Notes under the pieces: generated by a model
Seen by the model: only the letters and a program-made list of their open reading frames with translations
What the model was told of the DNA's origin: nothing
Databases searched by the model: none
Shown: one piece after another, positions 23,618-36,042 of the stretch
Layout: the number at the start of each line of letters is the position of its first letter
Numbering within the stretch: the stretch's first letter is position 1
NCBI GenBank assembly: GCA_964016985.1
Contig: OZ024827.1
Location: 54,602,684-54,666,683 of the forward strand
Length of the DNA stretch: 64,000 nt
DNA from: Anodontia alba
Lineage: Eukaryota; Mollusca; Bivalvia; Lucinida; Lucinidae
Reading direction: 5' to 3'
Position numbers and translations under genes: made by a program

Positions 23618-23830
23618 AGCCCACCAGTCACCAGTCACCGGTCATTCATTGTCAGCTTCACCAGTCACCAGTCACCGGGCATCCAGACATGGATAAAATC
23701 ACTGGGCATTCCTTACCAGTCACCGGTCACCGGTCATCCAGTCACCGGGCGTCCAGGCAAGGATAAAGTCACCGGGCATTTATCATCCAGTCAATTATTC
23801 ACGGGTACTAGTGTCCGGTCATTGTGACGG
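23618..23830 (+). repeat. Short-unit repeat CACCRGTCACC
   Basis: Irregular repetition of CCAGTCACCGGTCATTC and CCAGTCACCGGGCATCC words, grading into the next array. Confidence 0.7.
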
Positions 23831-24345
23831 ATTACTAGTTACTCCTACCGGGCAACAGTTACAAGTACTAGTGTCTAGTCATTGTGTCGCATTATTAGTG
23901 ATTCCTACCGGGCAACAGTTACGAGTACTAGTGTCCGGTCATTGTGTCGAATTATTAGTGACTTCACCGGGCAACAGTTACGAGTACTAGTGTCCAGTCA
24001 TTGTGTCGCATTATTAGTGACTCCTACCGGGCAACAGTTACGAGTACTAGTGTCCGGTCATTGTGTTGAATTATTAGTGACTTCACTGGGCAACAGTTAC
24101 GAGTACTAGTGTCCAGTCATTGTGTCGAATTATTAGTGACTTCGCTGGGCAAACAGTTACGAGTACTAGTGAGTACTAGTGTCCGGTCATATGTCCAGCT
24201 ACTAGTGTGTACCACTGGCAAATAGTTATGATTACTAGTATCCAGTCATTGTATTGGATTACTAGTGACGTCTGCTGGGCAATAGTTACGAGTTCTAGTG
24301 TCCAGTCATTGTGTCGGATTACTAGTGATTGGGTAACAGTCACTA
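23831..24345 (+). repeat. ~59-bp tandem repeat
   Basis: About eight units with GGGCAACAGTTACGAGTAC, TAGTGTCCGGTCATTGTG and TCGAATTATTAGTGAC, decaying to the right. Related words (GGGCAGTAGTTTCGTAGAC) recur near 24605-24680. The frame that stays open at 23882-24109 is a repeat translation. Confidence 0.8.
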
Positions 24346-26065
24346 GTCCCCGAACAATCTATTATTGTTCGTAGAGCTTTATAGATAAGTCAAGTCAATG
24401 GATATAGGTTATAAAATGAAATACATAGTAACCTTTTATATAATAAATTTCTGTACAGTCTTTCCCGAATCGGACTAGAATTCTAAATATTCCATTGACT
24501 TATTATAGGAGTGTAATTCTATTAATATTTTAAATTAACTTATGCAATTTATCTCTTTCATTCGCTAGAAAGAGGTTAATTTCCAATTCGAACGAAATTT
24601 CACCAGGCAGTAGTTTCGTAGACTAGTGCCAGGTCATTCTAACGAAATTCCACCGGGCAGTAGTTTCGTAGACTAGTGCCAGAGCATTGTGTCGGATTAC
24701 TAGTGACTGAGTAGTAGTCACTAGTTTTTGCTCAATTTATGTTTATTCATTGAGCACTATAGACATGTCTAGTCTTGGGTTATAGGTTATAGAATGACAG
24801 CGATGGGTTCTAATACCTAGTAGCCCCTTATATTGTTGAACTCTGTCAAGTCATTTTTGAACTAGACATAAATTCTATATATATATATTTATTCTTGAAA
24901 ATGAATTAAGAATTATCGGTTACGATCAAATTCGCAATTCATTCACTAAGTGTAGAAGATACTTCCATCTATAATTATATAATTTATATCTCTTTTTATT
25001 CGCTACAAAGAGACTAACTTCTTAGATTTTCACCTTATTCGGCTCTAAGGCAAAGGTGAACTCTATAAAAATATCGTTATTTCTAAAAAGAAAAATATAC
25101 ACGAAATCTAAAAAAGTTTTCTTCTTTCCTCCCCTGTTTTTTCGATATGCTCCCGATATGTAATCAGCATGTAATCTAAGGAGTAAATTGACAAGAAAGT
25201 AGCAATAGATCCTTTCTACTTTCTATTAATATTTCATTCATAAGGTATCGGAAATCTACACGAATCAGATAAATAAATTAAGAGTTTATTTATTTATCCA
25301 CTACCTCTCTAGATTACTACGATTTAAAATTCTAGTTGAGGTGCATATTTCCTTTTGCCTTTGTACATGGAAAATAGTTGATCCGTTAAGCTATTATTCT
25401 ATTTTATACTATCTTTTGATTGATTATATAAGAGTCTAGGTCAGTCGTGCTCTGTCTAAACTCTGCTATAAAATAATAAATAAGAAGAAAATCTTATATT
25501 TAGGCATATTCAATACGTTCTTTACTTTGCCTCTTTTCTTTTTTCTTCTGGATCATTTAAGACTACGATAGCAATATACCAGATATTTTTGTCTCAGTTA
25601 GAATCGATTACGCTGAAAATTCTTCATCTGGGAATAATAATTTTATTATGATTATGATTAGAAATTATTTAGGAAGGTTTAAAACTTATAATCACTAGAC
25701 CCAATTAATCCACGTATATTATAGGTCTACTTTACCCTTATTGAGGAATAGTTTTGCTTCGACTAGCTCTATACCTGTAATATTTTATTTATAACTAGAG
25801 TCCATGTCAATCAAAATTTTCTCGCACCTTTGGTATTGACAATGGATACATATTTAGTAAAGGCATTAATTATTCAGTATGTGACAGATTATTATTGCCT
25901 AAATTAAATATTATATACAATACTTCCTTTTTGATTTTTTATTGACTTTGTAACTATTCAGAAACTGCCAAAGTCAATCATTTCCTTCGTCCAAACTTAC
26001 CGAAGACTTAGATTATGTTTATATATATTTTTAATATATGCTTAGAGGTTAATTAACGATAGTTT
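24346..26065. other. AT-rich filler of element M
   Basis: Low GC, no gene recognised. Weak long-range similarity exists between 24355-24560 and 24740-25000 (GTTATAGGTTATA, ATTCGCTAGAAAGAG-like words), suggesting a decayed long-period repeat. Confidence 0.45.
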
Positions 26066-26077
26066 ACCTCATAATAG

Positions 26078-26384
26078 TAGCCGGCCTCGGTGGCTGAGTT
26101 GGATGTGCCGTCCGACTGGAGACCAGGAGGTCGCGGGTTCAACCCCAGCTGAGGTCGGCAACATTCTTTCGTGGAGATTGATCATGAAATATTTTCTACG
26201 GTCATTCTCTCCCTTCCACTGATTCAGGAAGGGCAGTTGTCAGTTTCTGGCGAAAGAATGTGCACAATACTGGTTAACCGCTTAGAGGACTAAGCCTGCC
26301 CAGTAAACCTGTGGTTAGGTAAACTGACCGCGCTCGACATGACCCCATTGGGTTGACTGGGCCGTAAAACCTCAACACAAACAA
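26078..26384 (+). mobile_element. SINE-1, full length (tRNA-derived)
   Basis: A tRNA-like head contains an A-box-like TGGCTGAGTTGGATGTG and B box GGGTTCAACCCC, and its ends can pair (GCCGGCCTCGG with CTGAGGTCGGC). A ~190-bp body and the 3' tail GGGCCGTAAAACCTCAACAC follow. Flanked by the 12-bp duplication ACCTCATAATAG at 26066-26077 and 26385-26396. Confidence 0.92.
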
Positions 26385-26396
26385 ACCTCATAATAG

Positions 26397-27604
26397 CAGA
26401 TATTATCATATTCATATTAATCATCCCTTTGTTCTACTATGTACGTTCTAGGCTTAGACAAGAGGGAAAACATCCTTAATTATGAGTCGGTAAAGAATTA
26501 AGATACACTTCATTATCTCTTTACCCCTTTTTTATGTTTACATTCGTTAAAGGGATCATAGTAATTCTCGCTAGAGTTCAAGTTCAGTTTGCGAGTAATA
26601 CAAAGATTAATATCTTGATTTCCGAAAATGGTCTATATATATAGATAAATATCTTTTCCGAAACTGGATATTTATTCTTTCCACACAATAAGTCATTTCA
26701 AGACGTTTCGATGATTTGAAATGCACTGCCTCAATTCATAATATAGAATTTGTTTATATATATAAACTTCACAACGTAGTAAGTGCCGCACCTACGTTCC
26801 TGGTCAGATCTTACTTTTGTGATACGTTTTCGAACATACTGAAAGTTTTTCTGATTATACATTCAGTAAATAAACTTTCGAGTAGCATTTATGCTTTTAA
26901 ACATTCAGATTATTTGATAATAGTTGGAGATAATATATTATACTGATATTTATATATCTGTCTTCATTATTTATCTTTCTCAACTTATTTTTAAGTTAGA
27001 TTGACCTTCTAGCTACGTTCCAGGTCTAAATCCAGCTAACATTATGGACCAGTCACTTTTTTGTTACAGATAAAATATTTCCTAAACAATACTTTAACAG
27101 TTTTTCTCAGTATTCAGAGTGTAACGACTTCATGAATACTTGGAAATAATTCAATTCTACGCTTGTTAAACTAAGCCTAAAACAAGCTCTAGTTTTTAGA
27201 ATGGATATTATCCTTTGATTCAGTTCATGGAGATACAGCCATTTAGATCCCATTATCTCTATTTCAATCATACAAAATTCTAATGACTAAGTACTCTTTT
27301 TCTACGTACGAATACAGAATAACGAGTCACTGTTGCTGCATATTTTTTTTATTGGTTAAAGATCAAACAAATTTTATCTTAAACCTATATGACATTAAAG
27401 TAATAATTACCTATATTATTTCATATTTATACATGTTTTTACCCTTGCGTCAGGGATTGTGGTTATAATATTATTTTATTACTCTCTATGGTTTAACCAT
27501 AGATCTCGAGAGTATATATATATATATATATATACATATATATATGTATCTTCTTCCTGAATTAATTTGCGAGTACGTAATTTGATATTTCAGGAATTAC
27601 CAAT
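26397..27604. other. AT-rich filler of element M, right of the SINE
   Basis: No gene recognised. Contains a (TA)n microsatellite at about 27512-27545. Small open frames have no motifs. Confidence 0.45.
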
Positions 27605-27799
27605 TACACTGCAGCGCCGTTATAACGCGGTCGTCGGAAGCCATGAACACTGACCGCGTTATACGTGGTCAGCGTTATACTGAACATGACAACCACACCC
27701 ACTTGCACCACTGCAGTTTCCTCCAGTTATTGTGTGATATTACACATTGCATGTATGTTATATTGTATGTTCCTTTTTTATTTATTTATTTTTTATTTT

Positions 27800-29520
27800 T
27801 AGCTCAACTGAGCAAAAGCTCAGGGTGAGCTATTGTCATCACCCTATGTCCGTCGTCCGTCGTCAACAATTAGTTTGTTAACACTCTAGAGGTCACAGTT
27901 TTGACCCAATCTTGATGAAACTTGCTCAGAATGTTTGCCTCTAGGAAATCTAGGTCAAGTTCCATACTGGGTTACTTGGGGTCAAAAACTAGGTCACCAG
28001 GTCAAATCAAAGGAAAAACTTGTTAACACTCTAGAGGTCATAGTTTTGACCCAATCTTGATGAAACTTGCTCAAAATGTTTGCCTCTATTGAATCTAGGT
28101 CAAGTTCGAAACTGGGTCACCTGGGCTCAAAAACTAGGTCACCGGGCCAAATCAGCAGAAAACCTTGTTAACACTCTAGCGGTCACATTTTTGAAGCAAT
28201 CATCATGAATCTTGCTCAATATATTTGTCTTGATGATTTCTAGGTCAAGTTCGAAACTGGGTCACCGTGGGTCAAAAACTAGGTCACCTGGCCAGATCAG
28301 CAGAAAACATTGTTAACACTCTAGCAGTCACGTTTTTGAAGCAATCATCATGAATCTTGCTCAATATATTTGTCTTGATGATTTCTAGGTCAAGTTCGAA
28401 ACTGGGTCACTTGGGGTCAAAAACTAGGTCACCGGGCCAGATCAGCAGAAAATCGTGTTAACACTCTAGCGGTCACATTTTTGAAGCAATTATCATGAAT
28501 CTTGCTCATTGTGTTTGTCTTGATGAATTCTAGGTCAAGTTCGAAACTGGGTCACCTGGGGTCAAAAACTAGGTCACCTGGCCAGATCAGCAGAAAACCT
28601 TGTTAACACTCTAGCGGTCACATTTTTGAAGCAATCATCATGAATCTTGCTCAATATGTTTGTCTTGTTGATTTCTAGGTCAAGTTCGAAACTGGGTCAC
28701 TTGGGGTCAAAAACTAGGTCACCTGGCCAGATCAGCAGAAAATCTTGTTAACACTCTAGCGGTCACATTTTTGAAGCAATCATCATGAATCTTGCTCAAA
28801 ATGTTTGTCTTGATGATTTATAGGTTGGGTTCGAAACTGGGTCACTTGGAGTCAAAAACTAGGTCACCGGGCCAAATCAGCAGAAAACATTGTTAACACT
28901 CTAGCGGTCACATTTTTGAAGCAATAATCATAAATCTTGCTCAAAATGTTTGTCTTGATGATTTCTATGTCAGGTTCGGAACTGGGTCACGTGGTGTCAA
29001 AAACTAGGTCACCAGGCCAAATCAGCAGAAGTCTTGGTGAGTTCTAGGATATGTTTGAAACTGGGTCACTTGGGGTCAAAAACTAGGTCATCGGGCCAAA
29101 TCAGCAGAAAACCTTGTTAACACTCTAGCGGTCACATTTTTGAAACAATCATCATGAATCTGGCTCAAAATGTTTGTCTTGATGATTTCTAGGTCAAGTT
29201 CGAAACTGGAACACCTGGGGTCAAAAACTAGGTCACCTGGCCAAATCAGCGTAAAATCTTGTTATCACTCTAGCGGTCACATTTTTCAAGCAATTGTCAT
29301 GAAACTTGCACAAAATGTTTGTCTTGATGAGTTCTAGGTCAAGTTCGAAACTGGGTCACTTGGTGTCAAAAACTAGGTCACCAGGCGAAATCAGCAAGTT
29401 ACCTTTGTTATAATCATTTTGAACTTTGATCAGAATGTTTGCCTTGATCAGTTCTAGATTAGGCTCTCAAAATGCTATGTTGCTCAGGTGAGCGTTACAG
29501 GGCCATCATGGCCCTCTTGT
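27800..29520 (+). mobile_element. Element A3 (family A)
   Basis: 5' TAGCTCAACTGAGCAAAAGC hairpin and GTCCGTCGTCCGTCG microsatellite, about ten ~145-bp monomers, a shortened unique 3' part, CTCAGGTGAGCG and AGGGCCATCATGGCCCT+CTTGT. The terminal sequences match A1 and A2 closely. Confidence 0.87.
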
Positions 29521-30370
29521 TTTTTATTGTTGAAACTTTGTGCATGTACCTTGCCTGATATCTGTTTCATTCTTTTAATCCAGTAAATAATAAATTTTTA
29601 AGCTTAAATTGTTTTGTTTTCTTTTATGATCATTCAAGGGAACTAACTGCAACAGTCTTGCATTATGTATAACTGTGTAATAAACAATGTGTCCTTTACT
29701 GGAAATTGCCTTGAGCATGTGCACAGTTCATCTGCATGTCAAAAAATAACCTTTGTTGCTCCCTGGAAAAATTCAGCAGATGACAAATTGATGATATTTT
29801 TCTTTTTCTTTCTTTCTTTTTTTTTTCCATACAACAACTTTTTTCATGCAAATTTTCTCAAGTTTGCATGCAGTGTCAAAATCTTGCAGCCTGAGGATAT
29901 AAGAAAAAAAATATTTCAGAAGGTGGTCTGCTAATTATATTCACACAGCATGCTAAGGGTTTAGCAACAGGTGCAGAAAAAAAATCAATACCAACTGTTG
30001 GGTCAGATGTTAAGTAACATGATAAAAGGGACAGGCTTACCTGCTTGGTCAGTTTTTATTGCTGCTGTTGATTTCTTTCACAATAAAAAAAATCTAATCA
30101 GATATTTTTTATAAAGAGCACTGAGCAGTCTTTGTTTCATATTTGTCCAGAAAGTACATCTCGTTTCCCAGGAGTCTATTTCCATTAACCAAGGGTAGCA
30201 GTACTTTTTAACTAAAAAATAAGACGCCTTATCTGGAGCTATAAACTGTCTCAGTGTATTCACACTTGACCGGTTTCTTTGAGCTATTTGGACATGCCCA
30301 CTGTCATAGCTCCAGATAAGAGGGTCTATCCACAGCTCCAGACTAGAGGAGTCTCCACATATTAAATTTC
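29521..30370. other. K1 interior, no gene seen
   Basis: The minus-strand frame at 30078-30446 contains no known motif. CTGGAGCTAT words occur in both orientations (about 30230, 30308 and 30530), indicating small inverted-repeat debris. Confidence 0.4.
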
Positions 30371-30471
30371 TTATTTCTCCACGTAAACGTAGGTTGTGGA
30401 TACTCATTGGAAGCGCCTCGCCGAGGCTCTTCCAGAGAGTACCCAAAACCTACAATTTCATGGAGAAATAA
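30371..30471. repeat. Imperfect ~100-bp hairpin
   Basis: Arms from TTATTTCTCCACGTAAAC and GTAGGTTGTGGATACTC to the centre CCTCG/CCGAGG pair with the downstream half, which reads inversely with about one mismatch in eight. Resembles a foldback MITE. Confidence 0.7.
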
Positions 30472-31034
30472 GGAAAAATAACAGTCTTTTTTAATTTAAA
30501 AAAAAAAAAAAAAAAAAAAAGACACCTAATCTGGAGCTATGGACTGTGGCAGTGCATTCACACATGTCACACAAACGGATTAATTATCAGACTACCATTA
30601 CAGCAAAAAGGACAGTGAAGTGTTGATTTATGACTGTGTTAGGATAATGATGTAATTAATTTGTGTTGCGTAAGTTACTCTTATTATTTCTCTTATACAT
30701 GAAAATGATCACTGAGCGCTGTGCCAGTTACCGTAGAATGGCTTTTAAATGGTGCGCGGACGTTATCTGAAATAGCCTAAAGACAAAAACTGATGAAAAG
30801 TTTGGTAAAAAAGAATGAGGGGGTGGTTGGGTGGTGCGAAAGTGTCGTGTATCTAAGTCACCGGGGTGTCCAGCTGATATTGGCATACAGTTGGGCAAGG
30901 CCTGCTATCCTTGTAGCAGGTAAGGGTACAGGGGGAATGTTTTTATTTCTTCTGTTTCTTCACTTTCATTCCTGTTCCTCTTTCTTCCATGTTCCTCTTT
31001 CATCTCTTCTATTATCTCTTCTGTCTCTTTTCTC

Positions 31035-31112
31035 CCTTTCTCTGGGAGACGACACAAAATGACCCACAAGGGTTGACGTGTCATTAAACCCCAACACAAT
31101 CAATCAAAAAAG
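31035..31112 (+). repeat. Decayed SINE/LINE 3' tail
   Basis: GACCCACAAGGGTTGAC ... GTGTCATTAAACCCCAACAC is similar to the SINE-1 tail (GACCCCATTGGGTTGAC ... GGGCCGTAAAACCTCAACAC). Confidence 0.5.
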
Positions 31113-31291
31113 AATGAGTAAATCAGCGAGTATATGGTCATGGCTGGCGATTTTTAGACTGCTGCGTTCCGCGGAAAAAGGGCAACACTTTCAAACTGGT
31201 GGGGGAAAAAAAAAAACGGGAGCCACGGCCCAACCGCGTAATAACGGTTTCCGCGTTATAAGTGACTTCGTTATAACGGCGCTGCAGTGTA

Positions 31292-32840
31292 TGCAGAAAT
31301 AGATTTTATTCTATTAATATTCAATTCTAAAAATTTAATTGAATATTTATCTATAAAATTCCGGGCAGTAATTTTATAGCAAGTTATATGTTTAATAATT
31401 CCTTGCTTAATAAATAGTTACGCTTAACCTTTTATTTATAGCAGGAATTTGTCCCGTAGTATAATTTTAATTTAGTATTCATATATTTCTTACTATTCTT
31501 AAATATGCGTATAGAATAGTAATACTATCTCTTAACTTATAAATTAAGTGTTTTAGAGATTATTAATCAGTACTATTGTATAATCTTTCTTCAGAGATTA
31601 TCACACTATTACATTTTTCTCTGAGTCCTTCTCTTTTTCTGAACATTTTGATTCGTCATTACAAAGTGGACTTTTTAACATTTCTTGATTTCCATGATTA
31701 TTTACTCAGGAGTACTTTTCATGGCAATCTTCTGGCATAGAAAGATTCTATCCAGTTTATTTATTATTGCTTAATCATAGCAATACGGTAAGATTTAGCC
31801 AACTATGACCGTCTTACAGTTAGCTGCGATCAGCCTTATTCTTATCTCTCTTATTGTCTGTCAAACTCTAAGTTATGATGTTGACAGTCTCTTCTTTATT
31901 ATTTTGTCAGGACATCAAACGCTTTTATATGTCCATGACAAAACTAATTATCAATGATTTAGGTTGCTTTTTCTTCCCAGCAGTTTTACACAACCTCTGT
32001 ATTATCTTATTGCTTGGCTAAAAATTCGTAATACAATTAGTCTAGCAATAGTTTTAACCATTATTTTTGTGTATACCTTTTCTTCTGATGGATAACTGAG
32101 TTACAGTTAAGTTAACTCAATTTACCTTTATTATCTCCCCTTCTTTAATTTGATCAAAGGGGAATAATTATACAACATTATGGTTATTTTTAAGTCTATG
32201 TCTGTTCATTGGAAACGGTCCTATCGCTCCAATTAACAGAATCTAATTAGTTTATAATTCTAATAGCTTAGACTATTACAGTTAGATAGCTTCACATATC
32301 TAGAATTTTATCCAAAATATCTACATATGTCAGTTATCTTTAGGAAACTCCACCGAGTAGACATTTCCTTATTTAAATCAAGACCCTAGATAGACTACTT
32401 ATGGTCTTGGCTTTTGTTTTACAAATTTTGTTTCGAAAATATTATCTCTATATTCCTAGCTTACATTGCAATGGAATATTTAGGTTATGTCTCAATGACC
32501 CCTTTTTCTTTTTGGAGCCAGTTGTTGTTTCCCAAAAAGAAAAAAAGGTGTGTGTGTTTGGGGGGGGGGGGGGGGGGGGGAATGTTAGGTCTCTGTGACT
32601 TAAGAACTGGCTTCCTCTAGAGTCTACTATTATATATAAGGTTGTTAGATCATAACACCTTAAAGATATGCTATATTGTGAATCTAGATCATTCTTTCTA
32701 TTAAATATAGAATTAGAATGTATCTGATTCCTTAGAGTTTCCTGAGTCTTTAACCAGAAGTGGTGAGATATTATTTATTGGTGTTAGAATTAGGAGAGCA
32801 CCTCCCTCCTATTCTTCAAATTCTAGCACATTATCTATAG
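31292..32840. other. AT-rich filler of element M, right part
   Basis: No gene recognised. Includes a poly-G run at about 32560-32580. Composition matches 24346-27604, supporting that both sides of K1 were one sequence. Confidence 0.45.
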
Positions 32841-32982
32841 GTTAATGTATTACGAAGTTAAAATGAAGTTTTTTAAAAGTAAAACGTATTTTAACGAGTA
32901 ATACTTAACCTATAGATAATCAATTATCTCCCTCCTCCCACCCTCACTTATCTCTCCTAATTGTGTCTATTGTTTTACACAT

Positions 32983-33142
32983 AAAAGAAACTGACACGTG
33001 ATCAATTGAGCGGGAAGAGTTACATCACACAGGTAACTACCTAAGGGACCTTCTGGTTTAAGACTTTAATTGACGACTGAAAGGTCATTTTTCTGTGGAA
33101 GGTGTGAAAACAGAAGAGAATAGCACATTATCTATAGGTTAA
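32983..33142 (-). repeat. Right long inverted repeat of element M
   Basis: Inverse of 22939-23099, from GAAACTGACACGTGATCAAT to GCACATTATCTATAGGTTAA. An additional partial copy of the outermost ~20 bp lies at about 32830-32855 and, inverted, at 32915-32932. Confidence 0.85.
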
Positions 33143-33253
33143 GTATTACTCGTTAAAATACGTTTTACTTTTAAAAAACTTCATATTTCAGTTTCTCCAA
33201 GAAATAGATAGTCCTTGTGAAGGCAAATTCTGATTGTCAATATTATGACTTGT

Positions 33254-33366
33254 GAATGAAAACTGTGATAATGTCAATATTATGACTAGCTACTAGATCA
33301 CTAGAGTAAATAAAGTTTCTCCCTGAAACTCACAAAAAAGAACATCATCTGTCCAAAATGGCCATA
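33254..33366 (+). repeat. Left copy of a 113-bp direct repeat around the hAT C-terminal exon
   Basis: GTGAATGAAAACTGTGATAA to CATCTGTCCAAAATGGCC; almost identical (one difference noticed, TCAATATT versus TCAGTATT) to 33792-33904. Confidence 0.9.
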
Positions 33367-33425
33367 TACTAACTTAATCTTTATGAAGAAGAACTCTGAA
33401 AAAAGCCTGTTTGGGCTCAAACTCT

Positions 33426-33755
33426 TTAAACATTAGAGTTTTTCTTTAGAAAGATCAGCTTGTCCACAATTTCTGAATTTAAAGCTGCTCTCTGAGCAGT
33501 CACAATATCCCCTGCTGTGCTGAAGATTCTTTCAGAGGGGACTGATGTTGCTGGTATGCATAATCTTGCCTTAGCAAGATTGGCAAGAAATGGCAAATAA
33601 ACACAGTTCTCTTCCCACCACAGAAGAGGGTTACTGCTGACACTGATTTGGGGAATTTCTTTGTATCTATTAATTTTTTTCGGTAGCTCTTTCCAATGGC
33701 GATTTCTAGCCTTTCTCTTCACAGCCTGTCTCTTCATGAACAAACTCAACTTCAT
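33426..33755 (-). pseudogene. hAT transposase, C-terminal dimerisation domain
   Basis: The frame carries the hallmark hAT C-terminal block: NPLLWWEENCVYLPFLANLA, then LCIPATSVPSERIFSTAGDI, then VTAQRAALNSEIVDKLIFLK. In hAT transposases this region completes the RNase H-like fold and mediates dimerisation. The frame lacks everything upstream; the next pieces of the same protein lie to the right on the same strand. It sits between two copies of a 113-bp direct repeat. The first ~30 residues (MKLSLFMKRQ...) look out of frame relative to the family; a neighbouring frame reads EVEFVHEE, which fits better. Confidence 0.9.
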
Positions 33756-33791
33756 CTAGAATAGCAGCGAACCCTGAAGACCCTTCTGGTA

Positions 33792-33904
33792 TGTGAATGA
33801 AAACTGTGATAATGTCAGTATTATGACTAGCTACTAGATCACTAGAGTAAATAAAGTTTCTCCCTGAAACTCACAAAAAAGAACATCATCTGTCCAAAAT
33901 GGCC
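33792..33904 (+). repeat. Right copy of the 113-bp direct repeat
   Basis: Near-identical to 33254-33366. The Penelope-like coding sequence begins immediately after it. Confidence 0.9.
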
Positions 33905-35822
33905 AAATATTTTAAGACATGAACTTGAACTTAAATGGATTAAACGTTTACAAACCCCTTTTCCACTTGGATTTAATGATAATATTTACCATGAAGGAAA
34001 TATTTCTAAAATGCTGGATTTCGATGCTTTTTCCCTTTTAGATATTAAAAAACGTAATAAACGATCCCATGGTAAGCGCAAAAATGGCAATTTTAAACGA
34101 AAAAATAAAACTGTTTTATCTCGTTTTGATTTAAATATTCTCTTTAATTCTGGACGTCATCAAATGCTTTCTAAACTAGCTTCACTGTCTGTTTCTTCAT
34201 TACGTAAGTTAGATGATGAGGCGAATAAATTTTATGATAGAAAACATAATTTGTATGAAGCAGCTCCCCTTACTAGATGTTATACTCAACATGCTCTTCA
34301 TCCTTACATTGATTCTGAAATTAACCACATTAGACACTTCATCAAAATTCCATTCATTAATAAAGGTATTGAATTCATAGATTTACCTAGCATATTTCGA
34401 GATAATAATGTAATATCAGCTATACCTTCATATTTCGAAAACACGGAATCTCCTATTATTTGTTATAAATATAACAAACCTATCCATTATACTATACTTA
34501 ATTTCAATAAATTAGTTTCTGATCTTGATATTGAAACTAGTTCCCCTGATTCTTGAGATTGCAAAGATTCTAAATTTTGTTATCAACCAGCGGGTCATAT
34601 TGTCACTGGTAACTTGAAGATTATAACTGATTCACGAATCCGATCAGTTATTTCAAAAGGACCTAAATATAGATTCCCAGCCCACATTGATTTCAATAAA
34701 TGTCGGGAAAAAATTGCCAGTGCTTTAAATGATTATTGTACGCGTTGGTGTAAACGAGAGTCTAGTGCTTTAAATAATTGGAAATTAAAGATTTTTAAGA
34801 TCATTGATAAACGTGTGTTATTTTACTCTAATAACCTTGATCTTCTCCCTCCTAAGCCTAAATTATCTTTTCGATATTTGAAACAAGGTATCCAAGAATT
34901 TCATAGGACGTATGTTTTGGCTCCAGCTGATAAAGCTGCTAATAATGTTGTTGTTGTGTGACGACTTTATTATATCAATACTCTAAAACAAGAACTTGGT
35001 AGTACCAAAACATATGAACGGATTTCTACTGACGAGAGATCTATTGTCAATACCCATTCTATCGATATTACTGCTAAGTTTGCAGTGAGTATTAAAGAAA
35101 AGCAAGACAGACTTCCTACATTATATTGGTTACCAAAACTTCATAAATGACCTTATAAAGCACGTTTCATTGCTAATTCTAGTTCTTGTACGACTACTGT
35201 TTTGTCCAAACTGCTAACTTCATGCCTTACTGCTGTTAAAAGGCATTGGATTAGATACTATGATACTATTTACGAAAGGGACGGAATTAACTATTTTTGG
35301 TCAATTAAAAATTCTAATGATGTTCTCAATAAATTTAAATCTAAAAACTTTCAGGCTTCTAAATTGTCTACATATGATTTTTCTACACTGTATACTACGT
35401 TACCTCATCATCTTATAAAAGATAAACTTATTGATTTAATTAACCAAACTTTTATTCGGGAGAATACCCAATATTTGGCTTGCAACGAAGAATGTGCTTT
35501 TTAGCTCACCTGAGCACGAAGTGCTCATAGTGAGCTATTGTGGTCAGTCAATGTCCGTCGTCCGTCGTGCGTCGTGCGGCGTCAACAATTACTTTAAAAG
35601 CCTACTCCTCCTACACCCCTGGGCCAATTGACTTGATACTTGGTAGGAAGCATCAGGGTGACTTGTAGATCAAAAATAGCTAAAATCGTTCCGATCGGAA
35701 ATCCAAGATGGCCGCCATGGCCGCCATCTTGAAAATCTATTTTTCGCTTCTTCTCCTGAACCGAAAGGCCAATTGACTCCAAACTTGCTATGAACCATCA
35801 GGGTGACTTGTAGATCAATAAT

Positions 35823-36042
35823 TGGGCCCCCGTAGCCTAGTGGATAAGAGAGTTGACTCTTAATCCATTAGGTTTCTCATCGTTGTGGTTCGAGCCTCGC
35901 TCGGGTCATATGTGGGAAAGCCAAGTTCTGCTTACGGATGGTCAGGTGGTTTTTCTCCGGGTTCTCCGGTTTTCGCCCACCTTCGATGAACGATCGGCTC
36001 AATATAAGTGAAATATTCTTGAAAGGGCCGTAAAACCCAAAT

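Larger units (their letters stand above)
27607..31289. mobile_element. Element K1: pogo/Tc1-like DNA transposon relic, TA-flanked
   Basis: Termini CACTGCAGCGCCGTTATAAC and its exact inverse (21 bp) are each bounded by TA (27605-27606, 31290-31291). GCGTTATA words recur just inside both ends. No transposase frame survives. A3 occupies 27800-29520, leaving about 1.96 kb of own or later sequence. The superfamily (pogo/Tigger-like) is inferred from the TA duplication and terminal wording only. Confidence 0.8.
22939..33142. mobile_element. Element M: long-TIR element (~160-bp TIRs), class unknown
   Basis: Two highly similar inverted copies of a ~160-bp sequence starting TTAACCTATAGATAATGTGC bound about 10.2 kb. 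Without K1 (with A3 inside) and the SINE, roughly 6.2 kb of mostly AT-rich sequence remains. No transposase is recognisable. No clear target duplication was found, and part of the right flank recurs inverted at 32845-32925, so the right side has been rearranged. It could be a foldback or Polinton-like relic, or a non-autonomous DDE element; I cannot decide. Confidence 0.55.

Noticed and set aside
23831..24345. CRISPR-like regular array
   Set aside because: Units are contiguous ~59-bp tandem copies without unique spacers, in a eukaryotic context.
26078..26160. Functional tRNA in the SINE-1 head
   Set aside because: The tRNA-like head is part of a multi-copy SINE with its own tail and target duplications.
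30078..30446. 122-codon minus-strand frame
   Set aside because: Contains the palindromic hairpin and no recognised motif; looks like chance.
32560..32580. Poly-G tract as a functional G-quadruplex
   Set aside because: Homopolymer at a low-quality-prone position inside AT-rich filler; no supporting context.
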